DNA from: Halichoerus grypus
Taxonomy: Eukaryota; Chordata; Mammalia; Carnivora; Phocidae
Length of the DNA: 64,000 nucleotides
Direction: 5' to 3'
Assembly (NCBI RefSeq): GCF_964656455.1
Contig: NC_135715.1
Coordinates: forward strand, 166,376,437-166,440,436
Below the pieces are notes generated by a model. The model was not told where the DNA came from. It ran no database searches and was given only the letters and a program-made list of their open reading frames with translations. Shown here piece by piece: positions 10,976-20,707 of the stretch. The position numbers and the translations under genes are program-made. Within the stretch, counting starts at the first letter, position 1, and each line of letters starts with the position of its first letter.

Positions 10976-11959
10976 AACGTTAGTTTTTGCTCATAACTCA
11001 CGTTGCCATCAAGACTAATTACATCCACAGACCAAATACAGTCTTTACCTTATTGTCAGTATGAAGGTAAATTATGTGGGCTTTTTATTGTCTGTCTGGT
11101 AATATCCACAGTAGCCAATGAAGGAGAGCATACACAATGCATGAAATTTACTACTGGTGGTCATTTTTATCATAGTGGCACTCAGTACTCAGTTCTCAGA
11201 ATTATTTAGCTTGCACTAGAAGTTCTAAGCTAGAATACAGTTCAGCTACTTATGAACCAAATACAAAATCACTTTAAAAGAAAAAGGATGAAGAAAAAAG
11301 CAATTCCTTGCTAGACATCCTTCCACACTGTTTCTTCTAAGGGATTAACATTCCCCATAAAGAAAATCACCATCTGGCTAGTGCCAATGGAGCAATAGAC
11401 AGTTTCTGGACATTTCTTGTAGGTGTGTGAGAATAGAGCAAAATGAAAATAGGAAAGGGAACCAGTGGGGAAAATGAAAGAGTGTCAGTGCTCTGCTGCT
11501 CCTGGAAACTGTCTAGAGATGGAGAATCCTAAAAAATCTGCCCAAATGATTTAATCTTTTCCAGGTTCCTATTAAAATCAGGTCTTCTGAAACAAGTAAT
11601 TAAAGTAGTACCCATCTACCTACCTGCTTCTTAAATATGTAAATGTATAGCTTGGCTTCAAGTATTGTGGAAAGGCTGCATACATGATTAAACTGGAATA
11701 GAGAATGTCAAGTATCTGATAAATATTCAATGAATATTAGCATTGGGTGTTTTGTAACGCAGATGTTACCGGCCTGGGTCCAGCTTGGTTCTCCTAGCCA
11801 GAATATGCAGATGTCTTTCTTTTTGCAAATGGTTACATATCCATCACAGTTCTTTGTTTTCCACTTGTATAATTAACCTGGGTCTAGAGCCTAAAGCCTA
11901 AAATCCATCAATGTATGAGAAAACAAAGCTACATTAAGCATTTGTGAACATTAACTGTA
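10976..11959. other. Unique non-genic stretch
   Basis: Almost 1 kb without a recognised repeat, moderately A/T-rich. No splice-flanked open frame of note. Confidence 0.35.
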
Positions 11960-12313
11960 AAAATATTCCTAAGTTCCTTTGGATTGATTGCTAGGAGTAT
12001 TAGGTCAAGTGGTAGGAGCATTAGTGAGGCTGTTCATACATTCAGCCAACGAGCTTTTCAGAAAGGTTATACCATTTGCTCACCCCTCACAGCATTTGAG
12101 AGTATCTGCTCCACTGCGCACTAACTAATGTGAAGAGCTGAAATTGTTAACAATCTATGTAAATTTAAGAGCTGGAAAAATGGGGCCCTGCTGTTGTTCC
12201 AATCCTCATTTCTTTGATTAATGAAAAGAGAATGTATTTTCATATGTCTATTAGTCACTTAATTTTCTCTTCTATGGATAGTCTGTTCCTGTCTTTTGCC
12301 CACTTCTCTGCTG
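11960..12313 (-). mobile_element. L1M LINE fragment, left part
   Basis: 'attgattgctaggagtatta' (compare 'ggattgattcctagaagtgg'), 'tttctttgattaatgaaaag' and 'tgtcttttgcccacttctct' are reverse-complement L1M landmarks. Interrupted by the LTR that follows and resumed at 12,937. Confidence 0.7.
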
Positions 12314-12318
12314 GAGTC

Positions 12319-12931
12319 TGTATTAGTTTTCTATTGCTATATAACAGATTTCCCCAAACTCCGTAGCTTAAAGCAACACCTATTTCTTATTTCACAATTC
12401 TGAAGGTCAGAAGTCTGGGTGAGCTTGACAGGGTTCCCTGTTCAGGGTCTCTCTCAAGAGACCAAAATCAAGGTGTTGTTGGCCAGGCTGGGCTCTTATC
12501 TAAAGGCTCTGGTGAAGAATCCAGTTCTAAGCTCATTCAGGTTGTTGGCATAGTCCAGTTCCTAGGTTGTGCCCCCAAGTCTGAGGTTCCAGTTTCCATG
12601 CTAGGCCACCCCCAGAATTCTAGGCATCCTGCATTCTTCAAGGCTCCTCCATTCCTTCTCAAGTGTTGCCTCCACCTTCAAAATATCAACAGTATGTTGT
12701 TCCTCCTCAAGCGTCAAATCATTTGGATTTCCCCAGCCAGAGAAAGCTCTCCACTTTTATGGGCTCCTGTGATTAGATTAGGACTACTCAGATATTTTCC
12801 CCATTTTAAATTCAACTGTGTCCTATAACACAATATAGTCAAAAGAGTGGTAATTCATCACCTTTACAGGTTGCACGGATTAGGACATGCAATCTTGGTC
12901 GAGGGGCATTTTTAAAATGCTGCCTGCTATA
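12319..12931 (+). mobile_element. Solo LTR (ERVL/MaLR-like) inside an L1
   Basis: A 613-bp element starting TGTATTAGTTTTCTATTGCT and ending TGCCTGCTATA. It is flanked by an exact 5-bp TSD GAGTC (12,314-12,318 and 12,932-12,936), the size made by ERVL/MaLR integrases. Internal landmarks include 'acaattctgaaggtcagaag' and 'caaaatcaaggtgttg'. No internal retroviral sequence remains, so it is a solo LTR. The subfamily name is uncertain. Confidence 0.75.
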
Positions 12932-12936
12932 GAGTC

Positions 12937-12995
12937 AGAGGTGTTGTTTTTTACCATTTGTTCATGCTCTTTATAAATCTCAATTGCATGAATTT
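12937..12995 (-). mobile_element. L1M LINE fragment, right part
   Basis: 'gctctttataaatctcaatt' continues the L1M sequence ('gagctctttatatattctgg') broken off at 12,313. The match is short. Confidence 0.5.
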
Positions 12996-13094
12996 ACCAA
13001 ATAAATGAACCTTACTGATGACTGTAAGAAGTTGCATTTTCACAATGGCAAAGGCAACTGTGGATGGGGCTACCATGTGCTAATATGAATTTTG

Positions 13095-13218
13095 AGGGGC
13101 ATCTGCGTGGCTGAGTCGGTTAAGCCTTGATTTTGGCTCAGGTCATGATTTCAGGGTTATGAGATTGAGCCCCGCATTGTGCTGGGCACGGAGCCTGCTT
13201 AAGATTCTCTCCCTCTCT
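13095..13218 (+). mobile_element. Older CAN SINE, 5' part (host of nested insertion)
   Basis: 'ggggcatctgcgtggctgag' head with 'ggctcaggtcatgatttcag' and 'cggagcctgcttaagattct'. It lacks the newer middle, so it is an older type. Interrupted by the SINE at 13,219 and resumed at 13,436. Confidence 0.9.
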
Positions 13219-13418
13219 GGGCGCCTGGGTGGCTCAGTTGGTTAAGCGTCTGCCTTCGGCTCGGATCGTGATCCCGGGGTTCTAGGATCAAGCTCTGCAT
13301 CCGGCTTCCTGTTCAGCCCAGAGTCTGTTTCTTCCTCTCCCTATCCCCCTCCCCCCTGCTTGTGTGTTCTCACTCTCTGTCAAATGAACAAATAAAATCT
13401 TTAAAAAAAATTTTTTTA
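13219..13418 (+). mobile_element. CAN SINE nested in older CAN SINE
   Basis: Inserted inside the older copy, with a perfect 17-bp TSD AAGATTCTCTCCCTCTC at 13,201-13,217 and 13,419-13,435. Head 'ggcgcctgggtggctcag' is intact; tail 'aaataaaatctttaaaaaaa' followed by a T run. Confidence 0.95.
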
Positions 13419-13435
13419 AAGATTCTCTCCCTCTC

Positions 13436-13462
13436 CCTGCCCCTCCCCCTCCTAAAAAAAGA
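13436..13462 (+). mobile_element. Older CAN SINE, 3' remnant
   Basis: 'cctgcccctccccctcct' followed by A7 continues the CT-rich middle and tail of the host SINE that starts at 13,095. Confidence 0.75.
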
Positions 13463-13484
13463 ATTTTTAATACCTAACTTTGCC

Positions 13485-13725
13485 AACACTGATATTTTTT
13501 TAAATTTTAATCGTGGGAAAATACCTATAAAATTTGCCATCTCAGCCATTTTCAAGTGTACAGTTCAGTAATAAGTACATTCACATTGTTGTGCAACCAA
13601 TCTATAGAACTCTTCATCTTCAAAACTGAAACTACACTCATTTAACAAAACTCTCCATTTTGCCCCTCCCCCAGCTTCTGCAACCACCATTCTACTTTCA
13701 ACACTGGTTTATTTTTATTATACGT
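13485..13725 (-). mobile_element. L1M LINE 3' UTR fragment
   Basis: 'aaaatttgccatctcagcc', 'caagtgtacagttcagtaa', 'cacattgttgtgcaacca' and 'gcaaccaccattctactttc' are the classic reverse-complement L1M 3' UTR order. Confidence 0.85.
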
Positions 13726-13746
13726 ATTTTTTAAAAAATCAATGAA

Positions 13747-13943
13747 GGGCGCCTGGGTGGCTCAGTTGGTTAAGCGACTGCCTTCGGCTCAGGTCATGAT
13801 CCTGGAGTCCCGGGATCGAGTCCCACATCGGGCTCCCTGCTCAGCGGGGAGTCTGCTTCTCCCTCTGACCCTCTCATGCTCTCTCTGTCTCATTCTCTCT
13901 CTCAAATAAATAAATAAAATCTTTAAAAAAAATAAAATAAAAT
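13747..13943 (+). mobile_element. CAN SINE, young type
   Basis: 14-bp perfect TSD AAAAAATCAATGAA at 13,733-13,746 and 13,944-13,957. Near-consensus for the 'gactgccttcggctcagg' / 'ggagtcccgggatcgagtcc' subfamily, with an (AATAAA)n tail. Confidence 0.97.
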
Positions 13944-13961
13944 AAAAAATCAATGAAATAT

Positions 13962-14058
13962 TTTATTTTTTAGTAATCTCTACACTCAACGTGGGGCTTG
14001 AACTCATGACCCGGAGATCAAGAGTCACATGCTCTTCCGAGCCAGCCAGGTGCCCCTT
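13962..14058 (-). mobile_element. Short old CAN SINE (tRNA part only)
   Basis: 'gtggggcttgaactcatgac' and 'agatcaagagtcacatgctc' then 'gccagccaggtgcccc'. This is the short, old CAN SINE type whose body is little more than the tRNA-like region, without the CT-rich block. Confidence 0.75.
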
Positions 14059-14079
14059 ATGTATTTATTAACAAACGTG

Positions 14080-14310
14080 TACAGCAATTATTACACGTAC
14101 TGTTCTAATGCTTTAAAAATACTAACTCATTTAATCCTCATAACAACCCTATGAGATCAGTACTATTATTAAGCTCAGTCTATAAATTCGGAAACACAGC
14201 AGGTAACTTCCCAACATTATACAATAGGAAGTAGCTACACAGGAACTAGAATCCAGGTAGCCTGGCTTTATAGTTCTTGCTATGAACCATTACACTGTGA
14301 AAATATTCAT
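14080..14310 (-). mobile_element. MIR SINE, near full length
   Basis: 'tactaactcatttaatcctc', 'ataacaaccctatgagat' and 'gaactagaatccaggtagcc' track the reverse-complement MIR consensus through to 'aaccattacactg'. Confidence 0.9.
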
Positions 14311-14378
14311 TTTAAAGACAAACTCATAAGGCATTAATATTATATTACCTCTTTGATGTACTTGCTTTCAAAACACTT

Positions 14379-14590
14379 CTTTTTTCTAATTTTTTAAAAG
14401 ATTTTATTTATTTATTTGACATAGAGAGAGAGAGACTGCGTGCACACAAGCAGGGGGAGGGGCAGCAGCAGAGGGAGAAGAAGACTCCCTGCTAAGCAAG
14501 GAGCCGGATGTGGGGCTCCATCCTAGCACCCTGGGATCATGACCTGAGCCAAAGGCAGACACTTAACCGACTGAGCCACCCAGGCGCCCA
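14379..14590 (-). mobile_element. CAN SINE
   Basis: 10-bp TSD CAAAACACTT at 14,369-14,378 and 14,591-14,600. Tail complement 'aagattttatttatttattt' and head complement 'gactgagccacccaggcgcc' are intact. Confidence 0.95.
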
Positions 14591-14600
14591 CAAAACACTT

Positions 14601-15439
14601 TCTATGTGCAATTTAATCTAATACTCTTCTACTAACTAAAAGTTAGACTATGTCATGGAGACATGTCTATATATAGCCCAATTTTTGGTGAAGGCATTTT
14701 CGAAGTTAATGAAATGAAAACTGCCTTGTATTTGATTATAGGTACAATTAAAGCTCACAGGTAGTCAGGTTATAATAAAATACCTTATGAATGAATACAC
14801 ATTGCAATTCACTATGACTACTGAAATTAAAATATTAAAGAAAAAAAAAGTGTTTCTCTTTTCCAAGGAGGAAAAAAGGGAAAAAACTTCCAAATGAGTT
14901 TACAACAGCATAGCTCAATTTCAGTTTAACCTGTTAAATTCAAATCTGCCCTGCTTTGCAAGCTATAAATCTAGACCAATCTCAGTTTACCCTCAATTAT
15001 ATATCTCAGTAGCCATTTATTTCATTTATTGAGTGGGTCTGAAATTTCCTTATCCTGATTTTTTAGCTTAGTAATCCTCTCATAGAAGACCAAATCATGC
15101 TTGTCATCAGTCACACAGTCTCATTTACTACACATTAAAAATGATCGGAGTCCACAGAGGGAAACAATCGCTGTTGCTCGAGGAGCCCCGGCGTGATGTG
15201 AGTGATAGGCTCTGCTGAGATTTGGTTTCTAGGACCCAGGAAGCAGGGAGACTAAAAACAACGCACAGGACGGGATTAGCTATTTCAAACTGCTTTCTAC
15301 TTATATACCCGATGTCTAAAAATCAGCAGACAATGCATCATGTAATCTCCCCTCGCCCATTATCCACGACACTGTAGTGCAGTCTCCAGCACGAAATCAA
15401 AACCAGAGTACGGAAGAAACAGCAACATCATCGCCACCC
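14601..15439. other. Unique stretch leading to the CpG island
   Basis: No repeat is recognised. Around 15,170-15,200 the sequence becomes GC-richer ('gctcgaggagccccggcg') ahead of the island. Confidence 0.4.
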
Positions 15440-15890
15440 CAGGGATACCCTCGTATCTGTTACAACGTTGTCATCCCCACACCCTTCCCCCACTGGCCAG
15501 CCAGGCAGCACAGAAGCAGGCGGATGCTCCCCTGGCCGCCGGCTGGGCCTCTCCCCTCACCTGCGGGGCCTGCAGCCTACTCCTGGCTGGGGCTCGGCTT
15601 CGCAGCAAGCCCGCCTCACCGTGACAGCCCGTCTGGCCGCCGACCATCCCAGCCTGGCTGTCTGTTTACAAGCGCGGCTCGCGGTCCCGCTCTTAAATTC
15701 TTCCCCCAGCCACCGGGGAAGCGAGACCCGGCACACAAGGTTCCTGGTCGCAGGGACGCGTCTTTTTTTGCCCCAGGACCCGGCCGCCGGGCAGGGCCTG
15801 ACCGCACCGCCAGGCCTTATCTCTGTTTCCTTCTGCACGGGGTTTTGTCACACACATTTTGGAAACAATGGCGGGTGCCGCAGAGTCTCC
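15440..15890 (-). promoter_or_regulatory. CpG island with minus-strand splice-donor matches (candidate promoter / first exon)
   Basis: Seen: by hand I count 28 CpGs in 15,481-15,840, far above the surrounding DNA, in clearly GC-rich sequence; this is the only such block in the window. On the minus strand GGCCCCGCAG/GTGAGGGGAG gives a near-perfect donor (intron would begin at 15,560), and CACG/GTGAGG gives a second (intron from 15,619). Known: vertebrate CpG islands usually mark promoters, often of housekeeping, developmental or lncRNA genes. Inferred: an alternative promoter or non-coding first exon transcribed leftward; strand is uncertain and the opposite or both directions are possible. 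A 251-codon plus-strand frame (15,377-16,132) runs through it, but it has low-complexity Pro/Arg/Ser content and no domain. Open frames are expected by chance where stop codons (A/T-rich) are rare. Confidence 0.6.
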
Positions 15891-16177
15891 TCCCTGCTCC
15901 TCCCAACGCCCAAATGGATGTTTGCAATTGGAAAATTTCACTGGGAACATATACAGGATTGGACCCATTTTTAGCAGCTCCCTCAGAAAATTACTCAGAT
16001 AAGTTCTTTCTGAAAATAGGACTGTTTCAACCTGGAGGTTGCTTCTCATTTCAGGTTTGGAGCTGCGGAGAAAATCCATTTTCGCTGTCCTGTCCTGTTG
16101 CAGACAGCAGGTTGAAAGGAGGTGATTTTTGAGGGGAGGTCTTCGACCCCCATTCGGATTCCCAGCAAAACAGAAAG

Positions 16178-16178
<1 letters not shown>
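15891..16178. other. Island shore, non-repetitive
   Basis: Falls from GC-rich to average composition. No repeat or coding feature is recognised. Confidence 0.4.

Positions 16179-16221
<43 letters not shown>
16179..16221 (+). repeat. (TG)21 microsatellite
   Basis: Uninterrupted TG dinucleotides, 21 units plus one base. Expected to be polymorphic. It lies about 300 bp from the CpG island. The frames at 16,051-16,278 and 16,129-16,350 are driven by it. Confidence 0.98.
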
Positions 16222-16223
<2 letters not shown>

Positions 16224-16364
16224 TGTGTTTATATATGCACCGACTGGCCCCTGGGTGCTCCTTAGTAAGACATCTCATCCCACCAAACCCACAGGGATTC
16301 GGGCCATTTCAAGAGGATATGCTGGTCTAGCTGGACAAGCCTTTCCTTGAAGTTTCTCCGCTTT

Positions 16365-16545
16365 ATTTCCTATCATAGCACACTTCCTAACCTTTTTCTC
16401 AATTTATAATTACGCATTTATTTTCCTTATTTTATTGGCTTCTCCACCCCTACCCTAGCCTCACCTATAAACTCCCTGAGGGCAGGAACTATTTCTTTTC
16501 CCGCACCGGGCACAAAGCACCTTTCAAATGAACGAATGAGTGAAG
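16365..16545 (+). mobile_element. L2 LINE 3' end
   Basis: 'aaactccctgagggcagg' and 'gcaccgggcacaaagcacc' with 'aatgaacgaatgagtg' follow the L2 terminus. Confidence 0.65.
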
Positions 16546-16674
16546 AAATTGATGCCAAAAACAAACAAAAAGTCAAAGGAGGTTAGAGAAAGCAGCATGA
16601 AAGGAATCGAAAATCTGATCCCTGCCCCTTTCCCTTAAACATTAATGAGAAAAATCCTTAACCATAGAATTTTT

Positions 16675-16861
16675 CTGGGGCACCTGAGTAGCTGAGTCAG
16701 TTAAGCATCTGCCTTCAGCTCAGGTCCTGGGATCGAGCTCCCAACCCCCTGGGACTCCCTGCTCAGTAGGGAGCCTGCTTCTCCCTCTCATGCTCCTTCT
16801 TCTTCTCTCTCTCTCAAATAAATAAATAAAAATCTTTAAAAATTAAAAAAAATGTTTTTAA
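16675..16861 (+). mobile_element. CAN SINE (left arm of inverted pair)
   Basis: Head 'ggggcacctgagtagctgag', tail 'caaataaataaataaaaatc'. It is joined tail-to-tail with the next SINE. The pair shares one outer TSD, AACCATAGAATTTTT at 16,660-16,674 against AACCATGGAATTTTT at 17,070-17,084 (14 of 15 match). Confidence 0.92.
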
Positions 16862-17069
16862 ATTAAGATTTATTTATTTTATTTGAGAGAGAGCCTTTGT
16901 GAGTGCAAGTAGGGGGAGAGGCAGAGGGAGAGAGAATCCTCAAGCAGACTCCCGGCTGAACCACAGAGTCCTGTTAGGAGGTGGGGAGCTGATCCCAGGA
17001 CCTTGACATCATGACCTGAGCCAAAGTCAAGAGCGGGCTGCTCAACCGACTGAGCCACCCAGGCAACCC
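16862..17069 (-). mobile_element. CAN SINE (right arm of inverted pair)
   Basis: 'gatttatttattttatttga' tail complement and 'aaccgactgagccaccc' head complement. The most economical reading is that this copy inserted first and made the outer TSD, and the plus-strand copy then landed in its T-rich tail. Confidence 0.92.
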
Positions 17070-17084
17070 AACCATGGAATTTTT

Positions 17085-17424
17085 AAAAAAATATCTCCTT
17101 CCATTGATGTTCAGAGTTTAAGTAAGTTAAAAACAAAAACAAAACCAAGACACTGCAATTTGAGGTATATTTCTTGTTCCCTAAACAAACAGTGTTCTCT
17201 TTTGCCTCAGGACTTCTGTACAGTGGTTTCCTCTGATGAGACCTCTCACCCCTGCCACATCATGTTAGCCTAACTCCTTGCTCTTTAAAAAGCGGGTGCT
17301 ATCACCCGTGTCCTGGAAACTTCTGGCAGGGAAACCTGTTACTTTTATGCACATCCAGAGGAACTCACATGTTCCTTTATAAATGCACTCATCACATTGT
17401 TAAAGTCATCTATATACTCATTAG
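17085..17424. other. Non-genic stretch
   Basis: No element is recognised. Confidence 0.4.
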
Positions 17425-17770
17425 TCTTCCTAGACCGGTGATTTTTAAACTTCAGCATGTAACAATCTTCTAGAAAAGTGCTTCTCAAACCCAAACATTA
17501 ATGTATGAGGATCCTGTTAAAATGCAGATTCTGATTCAGGACATCTGTGGTGGGGTCTCTGCACCTCTAATGATCTCCCAGGTGATGCTATATTTTGAGT
17601 GTCAAGGCTCTTGGATACTTGTTAAAAATGCAAATTCCTGGGTCACATATCCACAGATTTTTATTCTGAAGGTCTATAATAGGGTCCTGAATTTTGTGAT
17701 TTGCACAACTGCCTCAAATTGCTTCCAATATAGGTGATCAGTGGACTACCCTTTGAGAAAACCTCTATGG
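17425..17770 (+). mobile_element. MER5/Charlie-type hAT DNA transposon fragments
   Basis: 'aagtgcttctcaaacccaaa' with 'cctgttaaaatgcagattct' and 'gatctcccaggtgatgc' follow MER5A. A second similar block ('cttgttaaaaatgcaaattc' ... 'agtggactaccctttgagaa') follows, so at least two related non-autonomous hAT elements are juxtaposed or nested. Confidence 0.75.
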
Positions 17771-18104
17771 TTCTGTGAAGTTTGAGGGCAAGGGCCTGTG
17801 CATTGTCATTGTTTCCCCGCTGTGCATTAAGCACAGGGTCTGGCACATAAAATGCATTAAAAAGTCACATTTGCAGAATGTCTGAATGTATTCACTATCA
17901 CTAATACACATCCATATCACCAAACCAAGGGGGTGATCCCAGAAAAGGGATGAAAAGTCAACAGCTAAGAACAATCTCAGCTGGGCAGGCTCTCAGGCCT
18001 CCATTAGGTCAGCAGGGAACATTTTACTCTTTTAAATGTAAAATATTTAAGTTCATGTCTCCATTCAAATGGTTGTCGGCTAACAGCAGTCCCACCATCT
18101 TTTC
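17771..18104. other. Non-genic stretch with possible L2 3' remnant
   Basis: 'agcacagggtctggcacata' at about 17,831 resembles the L2 3' end but is too short to call firmly. Nothing else is recognised. Confidence 0.35.
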
Positions 18105-18370
18105 TTTCTTTATTTTTTTTAACAGACTTTATTTGTAGAGCAGTTTTAGATTCACAGGGAAATTGAGTGGGAATTACAGAGTTTCCAAATCCCCCTGCCC
18201 CCACATGTGCATAGCCTCCCCCACTATTAACATCCTGCACCATGGTGGTACATTTGTTACAATCAGTGAACTTACATTGACACATCGTTATCACCCCAAA
18301 TCCATTGGGTTACCTATCTATTTACATCTCTTAGACCTCACAGTTATACCACCAGTTAAATCATAGTTTG
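18105..18370 (-). mobile_element. L1M LINE fragment
   Basis: 'agagcagttttagattcaca', 'acatgtgcatagcctccccc', 'tggtacatttgttacaatca' and 'ttacattgacacatcgttat' are a familiar old L1 3' segment in reverse orientation, with 'aacagactttattt' at its 3' edge. Confidence 0.7.
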
Positions 18371-18386
18371 CTCGAGATAGTTTGAG

Positions 18387-18585
18387 GGTGCCTGGGTGGC
18401 TCAGTTGGTTAAGCAACTGCCTTCAGCTCGGGTCATGATGCTGGAGTCCCTGGATCAAGTCCCACATCGGGCTCCCTGCTCAGCGGGGAGTCAGCTTCTC
18501 CCTCTGGCCCTCCCCCTCTCATGTGCTCAATCTCTCTCTCTCTCAAATAAATAAATAAATAAAATCTTTAAAAAAAGAAAAGAGA
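18387..18585 (+). mobile_element. CAN SINE, young type
   Basis: 13-bp TSD GAGATAGTTTGAG at 18,374-18,386 and 18,586-18,598. 'ggagtccctggatcaagtcc' places it in the same subgroup as the copy at 46,445. Confidence 0.96.
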
Positions 18586-18598
18586 GAGATAGTTTGAG

Positions 18599-19297
18599 TT
18601 GGTTTGTGTCACTTGCAACTGAAAGCATCTTGACTAACATTCCACTTTTTCAGACTTGTCTCCTGCATAATCTTTTCCTCCCACTCTGTACTCCAGACAC
18701 ATTTTTACCACTTCTGAATACTCTTCCTTTCCCATTATCCTGCTTTAGGCTCCCCTATTATACCTCCTGCATGCTCTCAAGTTCAGGGACTTCGTCTTAT
18801 TCGTATTTGCATGTTCTACAACACTTACCTTTGTATCGAGTAAATGATCTCAATAAATGTGCATTGAAACAAAATGAAATACCAAATGACTTGTAAGGAG
18901 ATTTGATTATTATATCTCTTCATTAAATTTTTTTCCTTTTAGCCTCCATTTTCTACAGTAATGGTCAGGCCAGGATTCAGTAAAGCAATGCCGCTTCCAA
19001 GAAATGAAACGGTAGTCTGATCAAAAGATGTTTTAAACGTAATGAGAAAATTTGGAGTGCTATTTATAGCTTAAAGTTTGCAAGCCAAGTATACATCACT
19101 CCCATCTCCCGAAAAATGCCCCGGTAAAGATGATTAGGATTTCATTGAGAGCAATATAATTTGTCTCCTTAGATAAATTAAAAGCATTTGAGATATAGAA
19201 TACTAAAGTCATAAACGGAGTCACTTGGTCAAAGAACAAATGAGCCTGCTATTCAGCTAGCAGACATCCACAAGGCCATACCCAGTGTTCAAACATT
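18599..19297. other. Unique stretch, candidate conserved non-coding element
   Basis: No repeat is recognised. 19,030-19,240 is A/T-rich but not simple, with several ATTA/TAAT cores ('gatgattaggatttcattg', 'gagcaatataatttg'). Confidence 0.35.
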
Positions 19298-19312
19298 GAA
19301 ACAGTTCCATAC

Positions 19313-19525
19313 AGGGCGCCTGGGTGGCTCAGTTGGTTAAGCGACTGCCTTCGGCTCAGGTCATGATCCTGGAGTCCCGGGATCGAGTCCCACATCGGGC
19401 TCCCTGCTCAGCGGGGAGTCTGCTTCTCCCTCTGACCCTCCTCCCTCTCATGCTCTCTGTCTCTCATTCTCTCTCTCTCAAATAAATAAATAAAAAATCT
19501 TTAAAAAAAAAAAAAAAAAAAGAAA
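19313..19525 (+). mobile_element. CAN SINE, apparently the youngest copy
   Basis: Perfect 14-bp TSD GAAACAGTTCCATA at 19,298-19,311 and 19,526-19,539. The body looks like consensus throughout, and it keeps both (AAATA)n and an unbroken A19 tail, signs of recent insertion. Confidence 0.98.
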
Positions 19526-19539
19526 GAAACAGTTCCATA

Positions 19540-20040
19540 TAGATTGGTAACTAGCTTCTGTCGCTAACCTTCCTAAGTGTCCCAAGTCTCTTTCTGAGAA
19601 GCCCCCTCGCCACCCACCCTAAGATCTAACACCCAAACAATTAATACCTGACCCTATTCTGCTTGGATGATGGGTGTTGACAGGACCATGCTCTTGCTTT
19701 AGGGCCAGAATTTTCTGACTAGTTGATGGTCTGGCCATACATGTTTTTAAGTGTTTGGACTATCACTTCTACAAACAGGTAAATAGGGGGGGAAAAAAAG
19801 CAAAAAGGCTTCAACAAAGCAAAATATTCAATAATTCCCCACCCTACCACCACATATTATTCCTTTTTCAACAAGAAAGCTCAAGCATAAGTGATAGAAT
19901 CTTACCAAAAAAATTTAATTGGGCAATTTGAATGTGATTCATTTTAGTCATTCAGCAAACATGAACAGGAATTAATTGTCCTCTAGGTAGGGGGTTCGTG
20001 GTGGCTTGTATAATGGTGAGTACTAGCCAGGGCCTCTATT
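19540..20040. other. Non-genic unique stretch
   Basis: No element or coding signal is recognised. Confidence 0.4.
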
Positions 20041-20054
20041 AAGAGCTTACCTCT

Positions 20055-20245
20055 GGGCACCTGGCTGGCTGTCACTCTTGGTTTTGGCTCAAGTCATGAT
20101 CTCATGGGTGGTGGGATTGAGCCCTGGGACAGGCTCCATGTTTAGTGGGGAGTCTGCTTGAAGATTCTCTCCCTACCCCCTCCCTCCACTCACATGCTCA
20201 CACTCTCTCTCTCTCCAATAAATAAATAAATCTTTAAAAAACAAA
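20055..20245 (+). mobile_element. CAN SINE, older divergent type
   Basis: Perfect 14-bp TSD AAGAGCTTACCTCT at 20,041-20,054 and 20,246-20,259 despite a diverged body ('ggcacctggctggctgtcac', 'gagtctgcttgaagattctc'). The divergence therefore reflects an old source subfamily and not simply age. Confidence 0.95.
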
Positions 20246-20399
20246 AAGAGCTTACCTCTTGAGCAACATCATTTGTCATTGGGGAATTAAAAATTGAACT
20301 CCAGCTTAGAGACCACCAGTAATCCCTCAGAACTGATAAAATTAGATAAAGAACTGACAGTACTAAGTGAAATATATTTGGCAGCATCTATTGAATTTG

Positions 20400-20694
20400 A
20401 ACACATAAAAACCTAATTATTCTATATGTGCACCAAGAGACAGACATGAATGTTGATAGCACCATTTCTCATAATAGTCTCAAATTGGGAACAACCTAAA
20501 CTTAAATATATATCGATAATCAAATGTATACACTCATGGTACCATCACCACAATCCAAGTGATAAGCATATTCATTGCATATGTCCCAACTCACTAATTT
20601 GCATACATTAATTATGTGCAGATTTTTATATATTAATTATACCTCATAAAGATGGAAAAACCAATCAAATGTATATAGAAATTGTGGTATGTAT
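20400..20694 (+). mobile_element. L1 LINE fragment
   Basis: 'aatagtctcaaattgggaac' and 'caacctaaacttaaatatat' match the L1 ORF2-end phrase 'aaaaattggaaacaacctaaatgtcc'; the 'atgtatacactcatggtacc' part looks like L1 3' UTR in another orientation. Mosaic and decayed. Confidence 0.5.
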
Positions 20695-20707
20695 GAGCAA
20701 TGGACAC

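Noticed and set aside
13747..13820. tRNA-Lys-like heads of SINEs considered as tRNA genes
   Set aside because: The heads lack intact acceptor stems and are followed by SINE bodies and tails; they are retroposon promoters, not tRNA genes.
15377..16132. 251-codon open frame on the plus strand over the CpG island
   Set aside because: Composition is Pro/Ser/Arg-rich with no domain. It overlaps other long frames on both strands and lies where stops are rare because of GC content.
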